Assembly: GCA_902788275.1 (NCBI GenBank)
Contig: CADAJV010000010.1
Coordinates: 1 to 43,641, forward strand
Origin: an uncultured Bacteroidales bacterium
GTDB taxonomy: Bacteria > Bacteroidota > Bacteroidia > Bacteroidales > Bacteroidaceae
Direction: 5' to 3'
DNA: 43,641 nt
Shown here in pieces: positions 26,354 through 34,638 of the stretch. Position 1 is the first letter of the stretch; every line of letters begins with the position of its first letter. Both the position numbers and the translations under genes were made by a program. The notes below the pieces were generated by a model. It saw only the letters and a program-made list of their open reading frames with translations, had not been told where the DNA came from and did not search any database.

Positions 26354-26497
26354 TTACTGTTCTTCTTCATCGGTATCGCCGATGCTGAAATCTGCTCCCT
26401 TCTGGTACTCATTTACAGTTTTTGAACCACTCAGCATCAGGGCTGGACCGCGAAGGATTACGATGTCCACCTGTGGATTTTGATATGTCTTTTTCAT
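26354..26497 (-). CDS. 47-aa small protein, function unknown
   Basis: Reads MKKTYQNPQVDIVILRGPAL, continues with MLSGSKTVNEYQKGADF and ends DTDEEEQ. It begins 3 bp after the stop codon of the fimbrillin-like gene, a spacing that suggests translational coupling, and ends 82 bp before the giant gene. The MKK-x-Y-x-x-P-x-x-x-(I/V) opening and a mid-protein M-x-SGS are, from memory, typical of short Bacteroidales ORFs found beside surface-protein genes; this was not searched. There is no signal peptide or membrane segment, and the C-terminus is acidic. Confidence 0.72.
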   Translation of the reverse strand: MKKTYQNPQVDIVILRGPALMLSGSKTVNEYQKGADFSIGDTDEEEQ

Positions 26498-26500
26498 AAC

Positions 26501-27478
26501 TTAGTTGATAATTTTAGTGTTTGGACCGCTATAGAGCGAATTTTTGCCGATATTGATTTTCACGTCGTGCTGGTAGCCGGCGTTAAAGGTGGCACCAAAG
26601 GGGATGTAGGCTGTGCCGCTGAACTGCGAATTGCCATCCTTTAAGATTTCGCACTCAATTTGCAGATAGCATTGCGTAGTGGCTGAACTGATGGCTGTCG
26701 AGGTGTCCCACGCCGTCAGCGTTTGCGGAATCAAGAACAGGTAGGAGTCCGTCTCGCTGCCCACCAAAAGGCTGTAGTCTGTAGTGGAAAGTGTCTTTGT
26801 TCCGTCAAAAAGGGTATAATCGGAGCGGTTGTTGTATAGCTTCCAATTCCTTACTTGGTAGTAGTACTCGCCTTGCTCGACAACATTCTTGAGCACAATG
26901 CTCGACACTGTCAGTGTGTAGTCCCTAAGATTCGTAGCTTTCTTTACATAGAATCGCAAAGCAGAGCATGCATGGTCAAAGGCAAAGGAGAGGACGCCAC
27001 CAGTGTTGGCCCAGGTGCCATTGGCAGTAGCAACTAACAGATCCTTCTGCTCCATGGCTTGGTTCTCAACCGTGAAATTGATGTAGGGGTTGTTTTCGTT
27101 TAGCTGGAATGTGCCAGCTGTAGAGGCGTACCAAGCTACATCAGCACCGTTGTCAGCAGCATCATTAGGCCAACTTCCTTCGCTCTTCCATTTTCCTTCT
27201 CCGTTTTTCGTTGCAGTCTCTGAGCCGGTAGAGTTATTGCCATAGACATAGTTCATGCTGAACTGCGAAAGTGTTGATGTCGTGGTGATGACCGCTTTGG
27301 TCGCACTGCGAACCGCATCCCCGTCGGGGACAAGGGGATTTTCCGTCACCTCGATGGTTAGCGGGTACGACTGCTTTGAGGGCTGTGGCCCCTCTACTTC
27401 GTCATTGTCACTGGAGCATGCTGCGCAGAGCGCGAGGCATAGCATCATACTGCAGAATTTCATTGTTCGTATCATCAT
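26501..27478 (-). CDS. Fimbrillin-like lipoprotein
   Basis: A 325-aa protein with a lipoprotein signal (MKFCSMMLCLALCAAC, lipobox CAAC) followed by SSDNDE. The sequence VAWYASTAGTF, then DLLVATANGTW and LSFAFDHACSALRFYVKK are characteristic of the fimbrillin-like family of Bacteroidales, which includes subunits of type V pili and related surface lipoproteins. An Arg near residue 57 (AVRSATKAV) is a possible maturation site. The start could be either of two adjacent Met codons (27478 or 27475) or the Met six codons in. It is followed directly by the 47-aa ORF and the giant gene, so it may supply the anchor or a pilus subunit for that assembly. No FimC/D/E-like usher or tip genes were seen. Confidence 0.85.
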   Translation of the reverse strand: MMIRTMKFCSMMLCLALCAACSSDNDEVEGPQPSKQSYPLTIEVTENPLVPDGDAVRSATKAVITTTSTLSQFSMNYVYGNNSTGSETATKNGEGKWKSEGSWPNDAADNGADVAWYASTAGTFQLNENNPYINFTVENQAMEQKDLLVATANGTWANTGGVLSFAFDHACSALRFYVKKATNLRDYTLTVSSIVLKNVVEQGEYYYQVRNWKLYNNRSDYTLFDGTKTLSTTDYSLLVGSETDSYLFLIPQTLTAWDTSTAISSATTQCYLQIECEILKDGNSQFSGTAYIPFGATFNAGYQHDVKINIGKNSLYSGPNTKIIN

Positions 27479-27539
27479 AGTTTTAATTAATAATTTATAA
27501 GATTTCTGTGTCGTATTTGTCTTTGTCTCTGACTGCTAT

Positions 27540-28103
27540 TTACCCGGTTTTCTTGGTCTCTGTCACGAAGCAGGCCACCAACCCGTAGGTGATGGTGGGA
27601 CGTATCCATATCTCAGTGAGGAGATAGTTGGTATATTCGTTGATAGGCTCAATGTATATGTCGTAGTTGTAGAGTGTGGCTATGAGCATATCGACGATGC
27701 AGATAGCCCACAGGTTGCGTTTGGTGTAGCTCTGCCAGTTGCGGCGGGCATAGAAGAAGGTGAGCATACACAGCAGCAGCACCGAGAGGGTGAGACATAT
27801 CAGATGGAGGGCAAAATTGGCCAATGGCGGTGCAAAGAGGATGTCGCGCAGCAACACCGTTATTCCTACCGAGATGGAGCACCAGTAGTTGAACTGGTGG
27901 GTAGTAATGCGGTAGTTGAAAAAGTACATCCATATCATCACCAGACAGGCGATGTAGAAAAGGTTGAGCACCAGCTCAGGCCATGCATCCCGCAGGCCGA
28001 AGTGAGCAACGGCATAAAGCATGACACCTACCGAAAGCACACCAGCCACTGCAGTAATGCCAATGTCGAAAATCTTGGCATTCTTCTTGAATCTTGTCTG
28101 CAT
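27540..28103 (-). CDS. Small integral membrane protein, function unknown
   Basis: A 187-aa protein with about five hydrophobic segments: 13-35 ([20 protein letters not shown]), about 40-63, two between 73 and 120, and one near 130-152. The N-terminus is basic (MQTRFKKNAK). No catalytic or binding motif was recognised, and I cannot assign a family. It has its own promoter (28179-28210) and is divergent from mltG. The fimbrillin-like gene starts 61 bp downstream, so read-through is possible. Part of its 5' region is duplicated in the chimeric remnant at 14066-14320. Confidence 0.82.
   Translation of the reverse strand: MQTRFKKNAKIFDIGITAVAGVLSVGVMLYAVAHFGLRDAWPELVLNLFYIACLVMIWMYFFNYRITTHQFNYWCSISVGITVLLRDILFAPPLANFALHLICLTLSVLLLCMLTFFYARRNWQSYTKRNLWAICIVDMLIATLYNYDIYIEPINEYTNYLLTEIWIRPTITYGLVACFVTETKKTG
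27964..28067. repeat. 104-bp direct repeat, right copy
   Basis: This is the 5' part of the membrane-protein gene. It is about 95% identical to 14205-14308 in the same orientation, so the two form direct repeats about 13.7 kb apart around the adhesin cassette. Confidence 0.88.
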
Positions 28104-28178
28104 AAGCTATTAAGGCAATTCTTTAATTCTTTGTTTCCAATAAAGGATTGTTGTCGTTTTTAACGAGAAAATAGGGTG

Positions 28179-28210
28179 CAAAGTTAGTGCAAACCGAGAT
28201 AAAAACCAAA
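28179..28210 (-). promoter_or_regulatory. Bacteroidetes-type promoter for the small membrane-protein gene
   Basis: On the minus strand TTTG (28207-28210), a 20-bp spacer and TAACTTTG (28179-28186) match the TTTG / TAnnTTTG consensus closely. The inferred start lies about 70 nt upstream of the ATG at 28103. This may be the main promoter for the whole adhesin gene run down to 14459. Confidence 0.75.
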
Positions 28211-28277
28211 TAATTTTTGAGCTTTTCCGAGGTGAAGCCTAACTTGACTCACATCGTGAGACAAAGTTGTTAGACTA

Positions 28278-28477
28278 GAAGTTAAGAAGTTAAGTAGTTA
28301 AGAAGTTAAGCCGTTAGTCATGACTATTGAATGAATGATTATAGGTTAGTGGTTATAGACGCCAAGTCCGGGAACTAAAACGTTCCGCTTACTCATGACT
28401 ATTGTCCTCTATCTCCTTCTATCTCCTTTTAACTCCTAAATGTTCAATTTCAAATCTGTAAACCGTAAACCGTAAAC
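28278..28477. repeat. Dispersed intergenic repeat, copy 1
   Basis: Begins with 8-bp units of the GAAGTTAA/GTAGTTAA type ending GCCGTTAGTC (28278-28319) and ends with 7-bp units CTGTAAACCGTAAACC (28456-28477). About 135 bp between them contain CATGACTATT twice (about 28319 and 28395). The same two ends, without the long insert, occur at 30635-30730 and, inverted, at 29584-29668. It fills much of the 450-bp gap between the divergent membrane-protein and mltG genes. Confidence 0.8.
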
Positions 28478-28520
28478 TAAAAAAAAATATATATAGGTGG
28501 CAAAATCGGGGAAAAACTCT

Positions 28521-28528
28521 TAAATTTG
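28521..28528 (+). promoter_or_regulatory. -7 box for mltG
   Basis: TAAATTTG matches TAnnTTTG exactly and lies 24 bp before the ATG at 28553, implying a leader of roughly 18 nt. No clear TTTG was found at -33. Confidence 0.6.
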
Positions 28529-28552
28529 CACCTAAAAAGTCTCTGACGCCTC

Positions 28553-29578
28553 ATGCCTAAGTATCTCCGCAAGAAGAAAAAAAAGATTTTCCTGTTCTCT
28601 GCCGTCATCATCGCCCTGTGCCTGGCTGTATATCTGTTTGTGATGCCCTTCAGCAGTCGTGAGGAACCGGTGCGCATATTCATTGACTCTGACGACAACC
28701 TCGACTCTGTGCTCAGCAAGGCCTCTGCGGCTGCGCCCCGTCAGCTGGTGGGCTTCCGCCTGGCTGCCATGCTGCGTGGCATCAGGGGGCATGTCCATAC
28801 GGGATGCTACGAAATAGGCCCTTCGCTCTCCACGTGGCAGCTCGTCACTAATATCTATCACGGCAAGCAGACTCCCATAAGCCTCACGGTGCCCTCTACC
28901 TGGACCAAAGAGATGGCGCTGGGGAGGATGGCCCGTCACCTGATGGCCGACTCCGCCTCGCTAGTCGAGGCTTTCTGCAGCCCGGAGACCCAGCTGGCTT
29001 ATGGCGTTGACAGTGCCACGGCTGCCACCCTGCTGCTGACTGACACCTACCACGTTTACTGGGATATCAGTCCCCAGCAGTTTGTCAGGCGCATGGCCCG
29101 GGAGCGAGACTACTTCTGGAATGCCCACCGCACGGCCAAGGCCAAGGCTCTCGGCATGAGCCGTGAGGATGTCTATACGCTGGCCTCCATAGTTGATGCC
29201 GAGACGGCCAACAATGGCGAGAAGCCCACCGTGGCAGGCCTCTACATCAACCGTTTGCGCCAAGGCATGCCTCTGCAGGCTGACCCCACGGTGAAGTTTG
29301 CCCTTCAGAATTTCGGTCTGCGTCGCATCTATGGCCACATGCTCAGCACCCCCAGCCCCTACAACACTTACCTACACAAGGGGTTGCCACCAGGCCCCAT
29401 ACGCCTGCCACAGCTGAGCAGCATTGACGCTGTGCTTAATCATGAGCACCACAACTACCTCTATATGTGCGCCAACAGCGATTTCAGCGGCACGCATGCC
29501 TTTGCCGCCACTTATGGAGAGCACCTCCAGAATGCCGCCCGCTATGTACGCGCACTCAATGAGAGAGGGATAAAGTGA
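28553..29578 (+). CDS. mltG: Endolytic murein transglycosylase MltG
   Basis: A 341-aa YceG/MltG family protein. A basic N-terminus and one membrane helix (11-33) anchor it in the inner membrane with the catalytic domain in the periplasm. A LysM-like region is followed by the transglycosylase domain with the signature ASIVDAETANNGEKPTVAGL; E217 is the expected catalytic glutamate. YINRLRQGMPLQADPTV, the sequence STPSPYNTYLHKGLPPGPI and the C-terminal [14 protein letters not shown] are family landmarks. MltG cleaves nascent glycan strands and sets their length during peptidoglycan synthesis. The length is normal. A diverged copy of its last 45 codons is found in the remnant at 14066-14320. Downstream lies the repeat-flanked aguB-like gene. 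Confidence 0.95.
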   Translation: MPKYLRKKKKKIFLFSAVIIALCLAVYLFVMPFSSREEPVRIFIDSDDNLDSVLSKASAAAPRQLVGFRLAAMLRGIRGHVHTGCYEIGPSLSTWQLVTNIYHGKQTPISLTVPSTWTKEMALGRMARHLMADSASLVEAFCSPETQLAYGVDSATAATLLLTDTYHVYWDISPQQFVRRMARERDYFWNAHRTAKAKALGMSREDVYTLASIVDAETANNGEKPTVAGLYINRLRQGMPLQADPTVKFALQNFGLRRIYGHMLSTPSPYNTYLHKGLPPGPIRLPQLSSIDAVLNHEHHNYLYMCANSDFSGTHAFAATYGEHLQNAARYVRALNERGIK

Positions 29579-29583
29579 GGTTT

Positions 29584-29668
29584 GTTTACGGTTTACGGAT
29601 TTGAAAAGTTCGAAAGAAGAAAGACTAACGGCTTAACTTCTTAACTTCCAGTCTAACGGCTTAACTTC
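29584..29668. repeat. Dispersed intergenic repeat, inverted copy 2 (left flank of the aguB-like gene)
   Basis: 29600-29638 is a perfect 39-bp reverse complement of 30662-30700. Beyond the core, GTTTACGGTTTACGGA (29584-29599) mirrors the GTAAACC units at 30701-30730. The CTAACGGCTTAACTTC motif occurs twice here. Confidence 0.9.
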
Positions 29669-29722
29669 TTTTTCATTTGAAATTTAGGACTGACAATGGT
29701 AAAATGTTCTAATCGTGAAATT

Positions 29723-30589
29723 ATGAGATATCTGACTATAGGAATTATCCAGCAGCACAACTCTGCTGACGTGGCTGACAACAAGGACAGGCTTGGTAAC
29801 AAGATTCGCTCTCTGGCTAAGCAGGGCGCCGAGCTCATTGTGCTGCAGGAACTGCACAACTCTCTCTATTTCTGCCAGGAGGAAAACACGGCTTACTTTG
29901 ACCTGGCTCACCCTATCCCGGGGCCTGACTCTGAGTGGCTGGCCGATCTGGCCAGGGTGTGCGGGGTGGTGATTGTGGGATCGCTGTTTGAACGCAGGGC
30001 GGCGGGGCTGTATCACAACTCTGCCGTAGTGTTTGACAAGGACGGCTCGCTATGCGGCAAATACCGCAAGATGCATATTCCCGACGACCCGGGCTACTAT
30101 GAGAAGTTTTATTTCACTCCCGGCGACCTGGGGTTTCTGCCTATACAGACCAGCGTGGGACGGCTAGGAGTTATGGTTTGCTGGGACCAATGGTTCCCCG
30201 AGGCTGCACGCATCATGGCTCTGAGGGGTGCCGAGATGCTGATATACCCTACTGCCATTGGCTACGACCCTAACGACTCTACCGATGAGCAGGAGCGCCA
30301 ACGCGAGGCGTGGACTACTGTGCAACGTGGCCACGCTGTGGCCAACGGTCTGCCTGTGGTTGCTGTCAACAGGGTGGGCAAGGAACGGGATGCTGTCTTT
30401 TGGGGCAGCAGCTTTGTGGCTGGGCCGCAAGGTGAGCTGCTCTATCGCGGCCCACAGGACGAGGAGGCTGAGGCGCTGGTCAAGGTCTGCATGGACCGCA
30501 GCGAGGAGGTGAGACGCTGGTGGCCGTTCCTCCGCGACCGCAGGATAGAGGAATATGGCTGCCTTACGAAGCGATTTGACGACGATTAA
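29723..30589 (+). CDS. aguB: N-carbamoylputrescine amidase (carbon-nitrogen hydrolase)
   Basis: A nitrilase-superfamily enzyme of 288 aa from MRYLTIGIIQQ; a start nine codons earlier (29696) is possible but adds residues unlike the family. The Glu-Lys-Cys triad is visible: E43 in LQELHNSLYF, K116 in YRKMHIPDDPGYYEKFYF, and C153 in VMVCWDQWFPEAAR. LHNSLYFCQ and the DDPGYYEKFYFTPGD loop are typical of AguB, which releases ammonia and CO2 from N-carbamoylputrescine to give putrescine. The usual partner, agmatine deiminase, is not in this window. The gene stands alone between inverted copies of a dispersed repeat, and no clear promoter was seen. Confidence 0.9.
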   Translation: MRYLTIGIIQQHNSADVADNKDRLGNKIRSLAKQGAELIVLQELHNSLYFCQEENTAYFDLAHPIPGPDSEWLADLARVCGVVIVGSLFERRAAGLYHNSAVVFDKDGSLCGKYRKMHIPDDPGYYEKFYFTPGDLGFLPIQTSVGRLGVMVCWDQWFPEAARIMALRGAEMLIYPTAIGYDPNDSTDEQERQREAWTTVQRGHAVANGLPVVAVNRVGKERDAVFWGSSFVAGPQGELLYRGPQDEEAEALVKVCMDRSEEVRRWWPFLRDRRIEEYGCLTKRFDDD

Positions 30590-30634
30590 GAATTTGAAAT
30601 TTGGGTTGTGTTCTGGAGTTAATCGTTTCGCGAT

Positions 30635-30730
30635 GGAAGTTAAGTAGCTAAGAAGTTAAGTAGTTAAGCCGTTAGTCTTTCTTCTTTCGAACTTTTCAAA
30701 CCTGTAAACCGTAAACCATAAACCGTAAAC
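30635..30730. repeat. Dispersed intergenic repeat, copy 3 (right flank of the aguB-like gene)
   Basis: Holds the 8-bp GAAGTTAA/GTAGTTAA units, the 39-bp core (30662-30700) that is the perfect inverse of 29600-29638, and four 7-bp GTAAACC-type units. It has the same orientation as the copy at 28278-28477. It occupies the gap before the glnN promoter. Confidence 0.9.
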
Positions 30731-30857
30731 AAACATATCTCCTTATTTGAAATTACAAATGTAAAGATTTTGAAAACCGAATGTCGCAAAATTAAAGATT
30801 TTTGTGCGCCAAAGTTAAAAAGTGTCAACTTTTACTAGTGACAAGAATAAAAACGCT

Positions 30858-30865
30858 TAACTTTG
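30858..30865 (+). promoter_or_regulatory. -7 box for glnN
   Basis: TAACTTTG matches TAnnTTTG, 35 bp before the ATG at 30900. The upstream sequence is AT-rich, but only a poor -33 match (near TTTTAC, about 30829) was seen. A palindrome-like GTGTCAACTTTTACTAGTGAC lies just upstream and could bind a regulator; this is speculative. Confidence 0.55.
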
Positions 30866-30899
30866 CTATCGGATAACAAAGCTTTAATACACCCTAACA

Positions 30900-33092
30900 A
30901 TGTCCAGACTTAGATTTAATGTAGTGGAGGCTGCCTTCAAAAAGAAGGCTCTCGAAGTGGCTGTACCTAAGATGCGCCCCTCGGAGTATTTTGCCAAGTA
31001 TGTCTTCAACAAGGAGAAGATGCGCAAATATCTGCCGGAACAGATCTGCCGTCAGCTCTATGACGTGATTGAGCAGGGCTCACGCCTTGATCTCTCGGTG
31101 GCCGACGAGGTGGCTAAGGGTATGAAGAAATGGGCGCAGGAGTTTGGGGTGACGCATATCACCCACTGGTTTCAGCCGCTGACTGAGGGTACTGCCGAAA
31201 AGCACGATGCTTTTATTGAGTATGCCAAAGGACAGGAGGGACTGATTGAAGAATTCAGCGGCAAGGCCCTGGTGCAACAGGAGCCCGACGCTTCATCGTT
31301 CCCTTCGGGAGGCATACGCTCAACTTTTGAGGCCCGCGGCTACAGCGCATGGGACCCTGCCTCGCCGGTCTTTGTTATTGGCGACACGCTGATGATTCCC
31401 ACTGTGTTTATATCTTACACGGGAGAGGCCCTGGACTATAAGGCTCCGCTCAAGAAGGCCCTGGGCGCCATCGACAAGGCTGCCACTGCCGTGTGCAGAT
31501 ATTTTGACCCGAGTGTCAGCAAGGTGACTGCCAACCTGGGCTGGGAACAGGAGTATTTCCTCGTGGACGAAGACCTATACGCCGCACGCCCTGACCTGCT
31601 GCTGACGGGCCGCACCCTGGCAGGCCACGACTCGGCAAAGAACCAGCAGATGGAGGACCACTACTTCGGTGCCATACCCGACCGCGTGGCTGAGTTCATG
31701 AAAGACTTGGAGATTCAGGCCCTGGAGCTTGGCATACCCTGCAAGACCCGCCACAACGAGGTGGCCCCCAACCAGTTTGAGCTGGCCCCCATCTATGAGG
31801 AGTGTAACCTGGCTGTTGACCACAACATGCTGCTGATGAGCCTGATGCGCAAGACGGCAAGGAAACACGGATTTCGCTGCCTGCTACATGAGAAGCCCTT
31901 TGCCGGCATCAACGGCAGCGGCAAGCATGCCAATTGGTCACTGGCCACTGACACAGGCTCTGTGCTGCACTCACCAGGCAAGACCAAGGAGGACAATCTG
32001 CGCTTCCTCACCTTCGCCGTGGAGACGCTAGTAGGAGTCTATAGGCACAACGGACTGCTCAAGGCCTCCATCATGAGTGCCACCAACCAGCATCGACTCG
32101 GCGCCAACGAGGCTCCGCCAGCCATTATCTCCGCATTCCTAGGCAAGCAAATCTCTGAGGTACTGGAGAAGATTGAGAACTCGTCTAACGAGGAGCTGGT
32201 AAGCATCAAGGGCGCCAGCGAGCTGAGCCTCGATATTCCGCAGATTCCCGACCTGAAGATTGACAATACGGACCGCAACCGCACTTCGCCCTTCGCCTTC
32301 ACCGGCAACAGGTTTGAGTTCAGGGCCGTGGGAGCACAGGCCAACTGCGCCGAAGCTATGACCGTGCTCAACACTGCCGTGGCAGAGGCCCTCACCAACT
32401 TCAAGGCAAGGGTAGATCAGCATATAGCCTGTGGCGAGGACAAGATTACAGCCATCATACGGGTGCTGCGCGAAGACATCAAGACCTGCAAGCCTATCCA
32501 CTTTGAAGGCAACGGCTACTCCGACGAGTGGAAGGCCGAGGCTGCCCGCCGCGGACTGGACTGCGAGACCTCATGCCCCGTAATCTTTGACCGCTACCTC
32601 GATGACGAGAGCATCAAGATGTTTGAGGGACAAAACGTGATGCGCGAACTGGAACTCAAGGCCCGCAACGAAATAAAGTGGGACACCTACACCAAGAAGA
32701 TACAGATTGAGGCCCGCGTATTTGGCGACATGGCCATGAACCAGATTATCCCTGTGGCCACCCGCTACCAGAGCATGCTCATTGACAATGTAAGCAAGAT
32801 TGCCGCCATATTCCCCAAGGAAGAGGCCGACCACCTCAACGCCGACAACATCAAGATTGTGCGTGAGATATCTGAGCACACTCGCTTCATCATTGAAAAT
32901 GTCAACGCCATGATTGAGGCCCGCAAGGTAGCCAACCGCATTGAGTCGGAACGCGAGAAAGCCATACAGTATCACGACACCGTGCAGCCATATCTTGAGA
33001 CCATCCGCTACCACGTGGACAAACTGGAACTGATAGTAGAAGACGAACTTTGGGTGCTGCCCAAATACCGCGAACTCCTGTTCATCAGATAG
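30900..33092 (+). CDS. glnN: Glutamine synthetase type III
   Basis: A 730-aa GSIII enzyme, the long form common in Bacteroidetes. It makes glutamine from glutamate, ammonia and ATP in the cytoplasm. Visible landmarks are LGWEQEYFLVDEDLY, the sequence HNEVAPNQFELAP, INGSGKHANWSLATDTG, and NRTSPFAFTGNRFEFRAVG near residue 460. The N-terminus FEARGYSAWDP and the long C-terminal extension (about 560-730) are specific to type III. The start ATG fits the -7 box 35 bp upstream. The downstream DUF308 gene begins 45 bp after the stop and may be co-transcribed. No GlnK/AmtB genes are nearby. Confidence 0.96.
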   Translation: MSRLRFNVVEAAFKKKALEVAVPKMRPSEYFAKYVFNKEKMRKYLPEQICRQLYDVIEQGSRLDLSVADEVAKGMKKWAQEFGVTHITHWFQPLTEGTAEKHDAFIEYAKGQEGLIEEFSGKALVQQEPDASSFPSGGIRSTFEARGYSAWDPASPVFVIGDTLMIPTVFISYTGEALDYKAPLKKALGAIDKAATAVCRYFDPSVSKVTANLGWEQEYFLVDEDLYAARPDLLLTGRTLAGHDSAKNQQMEDHYFGAIPDRVAEFMKDLEIQALELGIPCKTRHNEVAPNQFELAPIYEECNLAVDHNMLLMSLMRKTARKHGFRCLLHEKPFAGINGSGKHANWSLATDTGSVLHSPGKTKEDNLRFLTFAVETLVGVYRHNGLLKASIMSATNQHRLGANEAPPAIISAFLGKQISEVLEKIENSSNEELVSIKGASELSLDIPQIPDLKIDNTDRNRTSPFAFTGNRFEFRAVGAQANCAEAMTVLNTAVAEALTNFKARVDQHIACGEDKITAIIRVLREDIKTCKPIHFEGNGYSDEWKAEAARRGLDCETSCPVIFDRYLDDESIKMFEGQNVMRELELKARNEIKWDTYTKKIQIEARVFGDMAMNQIIPVATRYQSMLIDNVSKIAAIFPKEEADHLNADNIKIVREISEHTRFIIENVNAMIEARKVANRIESEREKAIQYHDTVQPYLETIRYHVDKLELIVEDELWVLPKYRELLFIR

Positions 33093-33137
33093 CATATCAT
33101 CTTGTCTGAAACAAATAACAACTTAACAACTTATACA

Positions 33138-34058
33138 ATGAAAACAAGCCGCTCTACCGTAATCCTTGCGCTCTGCACCCTGCTGATAGGAGCGCTGCTC
33201 ATAGCATTCCCCACCCATGCCACCAAGTGGCTCATCATGGCCATCGGCGCCCTATTCCTAGGGCCCGGCCTGTATACCGTCGGCACTTATATCCTTCAGC
33301 GCAGACGCAAGCCCAACAACATCGCCAAGCAGAACGACAAAAGCAGCAAGGACGACAAGGACAAAGAGCCAAAGGTGGCTTCCTTCCCCTTCATCGGCAT
33401 TGGCAGCATACTATTTGGCAGCGTGCTGCTCATCATACCCAGCAGCTTCCTCAACGCACTGCTATACCTGCTAGGAGCATTCCTGTTGCTAGCCGGAGCA
33501 GCACAACTGTACCGCCTCATCAAACTGCGCAAGCATTACCAGCTCGGCGCCCTGCCCTACGTGGTGTCATCGCTTATCAGCATTGCCGGCATAGTGATTA
33601 TCATCCTCAACTACAACACCGCCACCGACAAAGCAGGGCAAGAACCCATCACCTCATATATCTTTGGCGTGGCTAGCATAATCTTCGGACTAAGCGAAAT
33701 AATCTATGCCATTCAGTTCCGCAACAGCGGCAAAGATGCCATCCCCGAGCCAGAGGACGGAGAAGAAGAAAAACCTATGCCGCAAGTAGAGGAGAAAACG
33801 ACAGCTGCAGAACCGCAGGCACCGGAAACACCAAAGCCTCTAGTGACACCGCAACCGCAAGTGCCAGTATCTGCCCCACAGACTGCAGCACCGCAATCGC
33901 AAGTGGCAGAGATGCCCAAACAGCAGACTGCAGGCGAATCAACTCCAAATACTCCAACAAGAGAAGCATCCGTAGGACCTATAACCTATACATCGACACA
34001 AACATTTGAGACTCCCTCCTCGTCCACCATTGAGGCCGAGGTGGATGGTGAAGTATAA
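33138..34058 (+). CDS. DUF308 (HdeD-like) membrane protein with Pro/Gln-rich tail
   Basis: A 306-aa protein from MKTSRSTVILALCTLL; an in-frame ATG at 33102 adds 12 polar residues before the first helix and is less likely. Six hydrophobic segments form two sets of three: about 6-24, 30-50, 83-103, 106-124, 138-158 and 172-190. This matches the DUF308/HdeD repeat architecture. A charged loop (RRRKP...KDDKDKEPK) separates helices 2 and 3. The last 110 residues are a Pro-, Gln- and Ala-rich tail, probably disordered. HdeD in E. coli is linked to acid stress; the function here is unknown. The stop is 3 bp before the next start codon, so these two genes are surely co-transcribed. Confidence 0.85.
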   Translation: MKTSRSTVILALCTLLIGALLIAFPTHATKWLIMAIGALFLGPGLYTVGTYILQRRRKPNNIAKQNDKSSKDDKDKEPKVASFPFIGIGSILFGSVLLIIPSSFLNALLYLLGAFLLLAGAAQLYRLIKLRKHYQLGALPYVVSSLISIAGIVIIILNYNTATDKAGQEPITSYIFGVASIIFGLSEIIYAIQFRNSGKDAIPEPEDGEEEKPMPQVEEKTTAAEPQAPETPKPLVTPQPQVPVSAPQTAAPQSQVAEMPKQQTAGESTPNTPTREASVGPITYTSTQTFETPSSSTIEAEVDGEV

Positions 34059-34061
34059 AAG

Positions 34062-34628
34062 ATGATAGTCCTCACCCTTACCCGCCACGGCCAGACAACA
34101 GAGAATCTGGAAGGCATCTTGCAGGGGCAGTCGCCAGGTCACCTCAATGCCACAGGCATAGCGCAGGCCGAAGCCCTGCGTGAACAGCTATGTGCCGAGG
34201 ACTACGACATTTTTCTCTGCAGCGACCTCGAGCGCACACGCATATCTGCCGACATTATCAACCGCAAATTGCAGCTGCCCATCATCTATACCCCACTGCT
34301 GCGCGAGCGCGACTGGGGAGAATACACTGGGCGCTTCATCAAGGACATCACAGTTCATCCCTCACAGTTTCCACCGAGCATAGAGAATGCCGACCAGCTG
34401 GCTGCCAGGGCAGAGCAATTCCTTAAATACATTTTCAACAACTACAACGGACAGCGCATCCTTGCCATGGGCCACGGCTACTTCAACCGTTGCGTGCAAG
34501 CGCTCATCGAGAAACGCACCGTCCACGACACTCCCCGCTGGGACAATACCGAGTTGCGCACATTCCACATTGACAGCAAAGTGCTTACCCACCGCGGCCC
34601 CACCGACTATCTGGTCAGCGAGAATTAG
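34062..34628 (+). CDS. Histidine phosphatase family protein
   Basis: A 188-aa protein with the phosphoglycerate-mutase-like fold. The catalytic motif is LTRHGQTTEN (H9 is the expected phospho-histidine), followed by SDLERTRISA, LRERDWGEYTG and MGHGYFNRC (H138). These supply the usual RHG, Arg, Glu and second His. Related proteins include alpha-ribazole phosphatase and various sugar-phosphate phosphatases; the substrate cannot be told from sequence. There is no signal peptide, so it acts in the cytoplasm. The gene lies 3 bp after the DUF308 gene and ends just before a strong terminator. Confidence 0.9.
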   Translation: MIVLTLTRHGQTTENLEGILQGQSPGHLNATGIAQAEALREQLCAEDYDIFLCSDLERTRISADIINRKLQLPIIYTPLLRERDWGEYTGRFIKDITVHPSQFPPSIENADQLAARAEQFLKYIFNNYNGQRILAMGHGYFNRCVQALIEKRTVHDTPRWDNTELRTFHIDSKVLTHRGPTDYLVSEN

Positions 34629-34638
34629 AACACAAAGA

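Noticed and set aside
33102-33137. Upstream start for the DUF308 protein
   Set aside because: It adds 12 polar residues before the first membrane helix; MKTSRSTVILALC is the more natural N-terminus.
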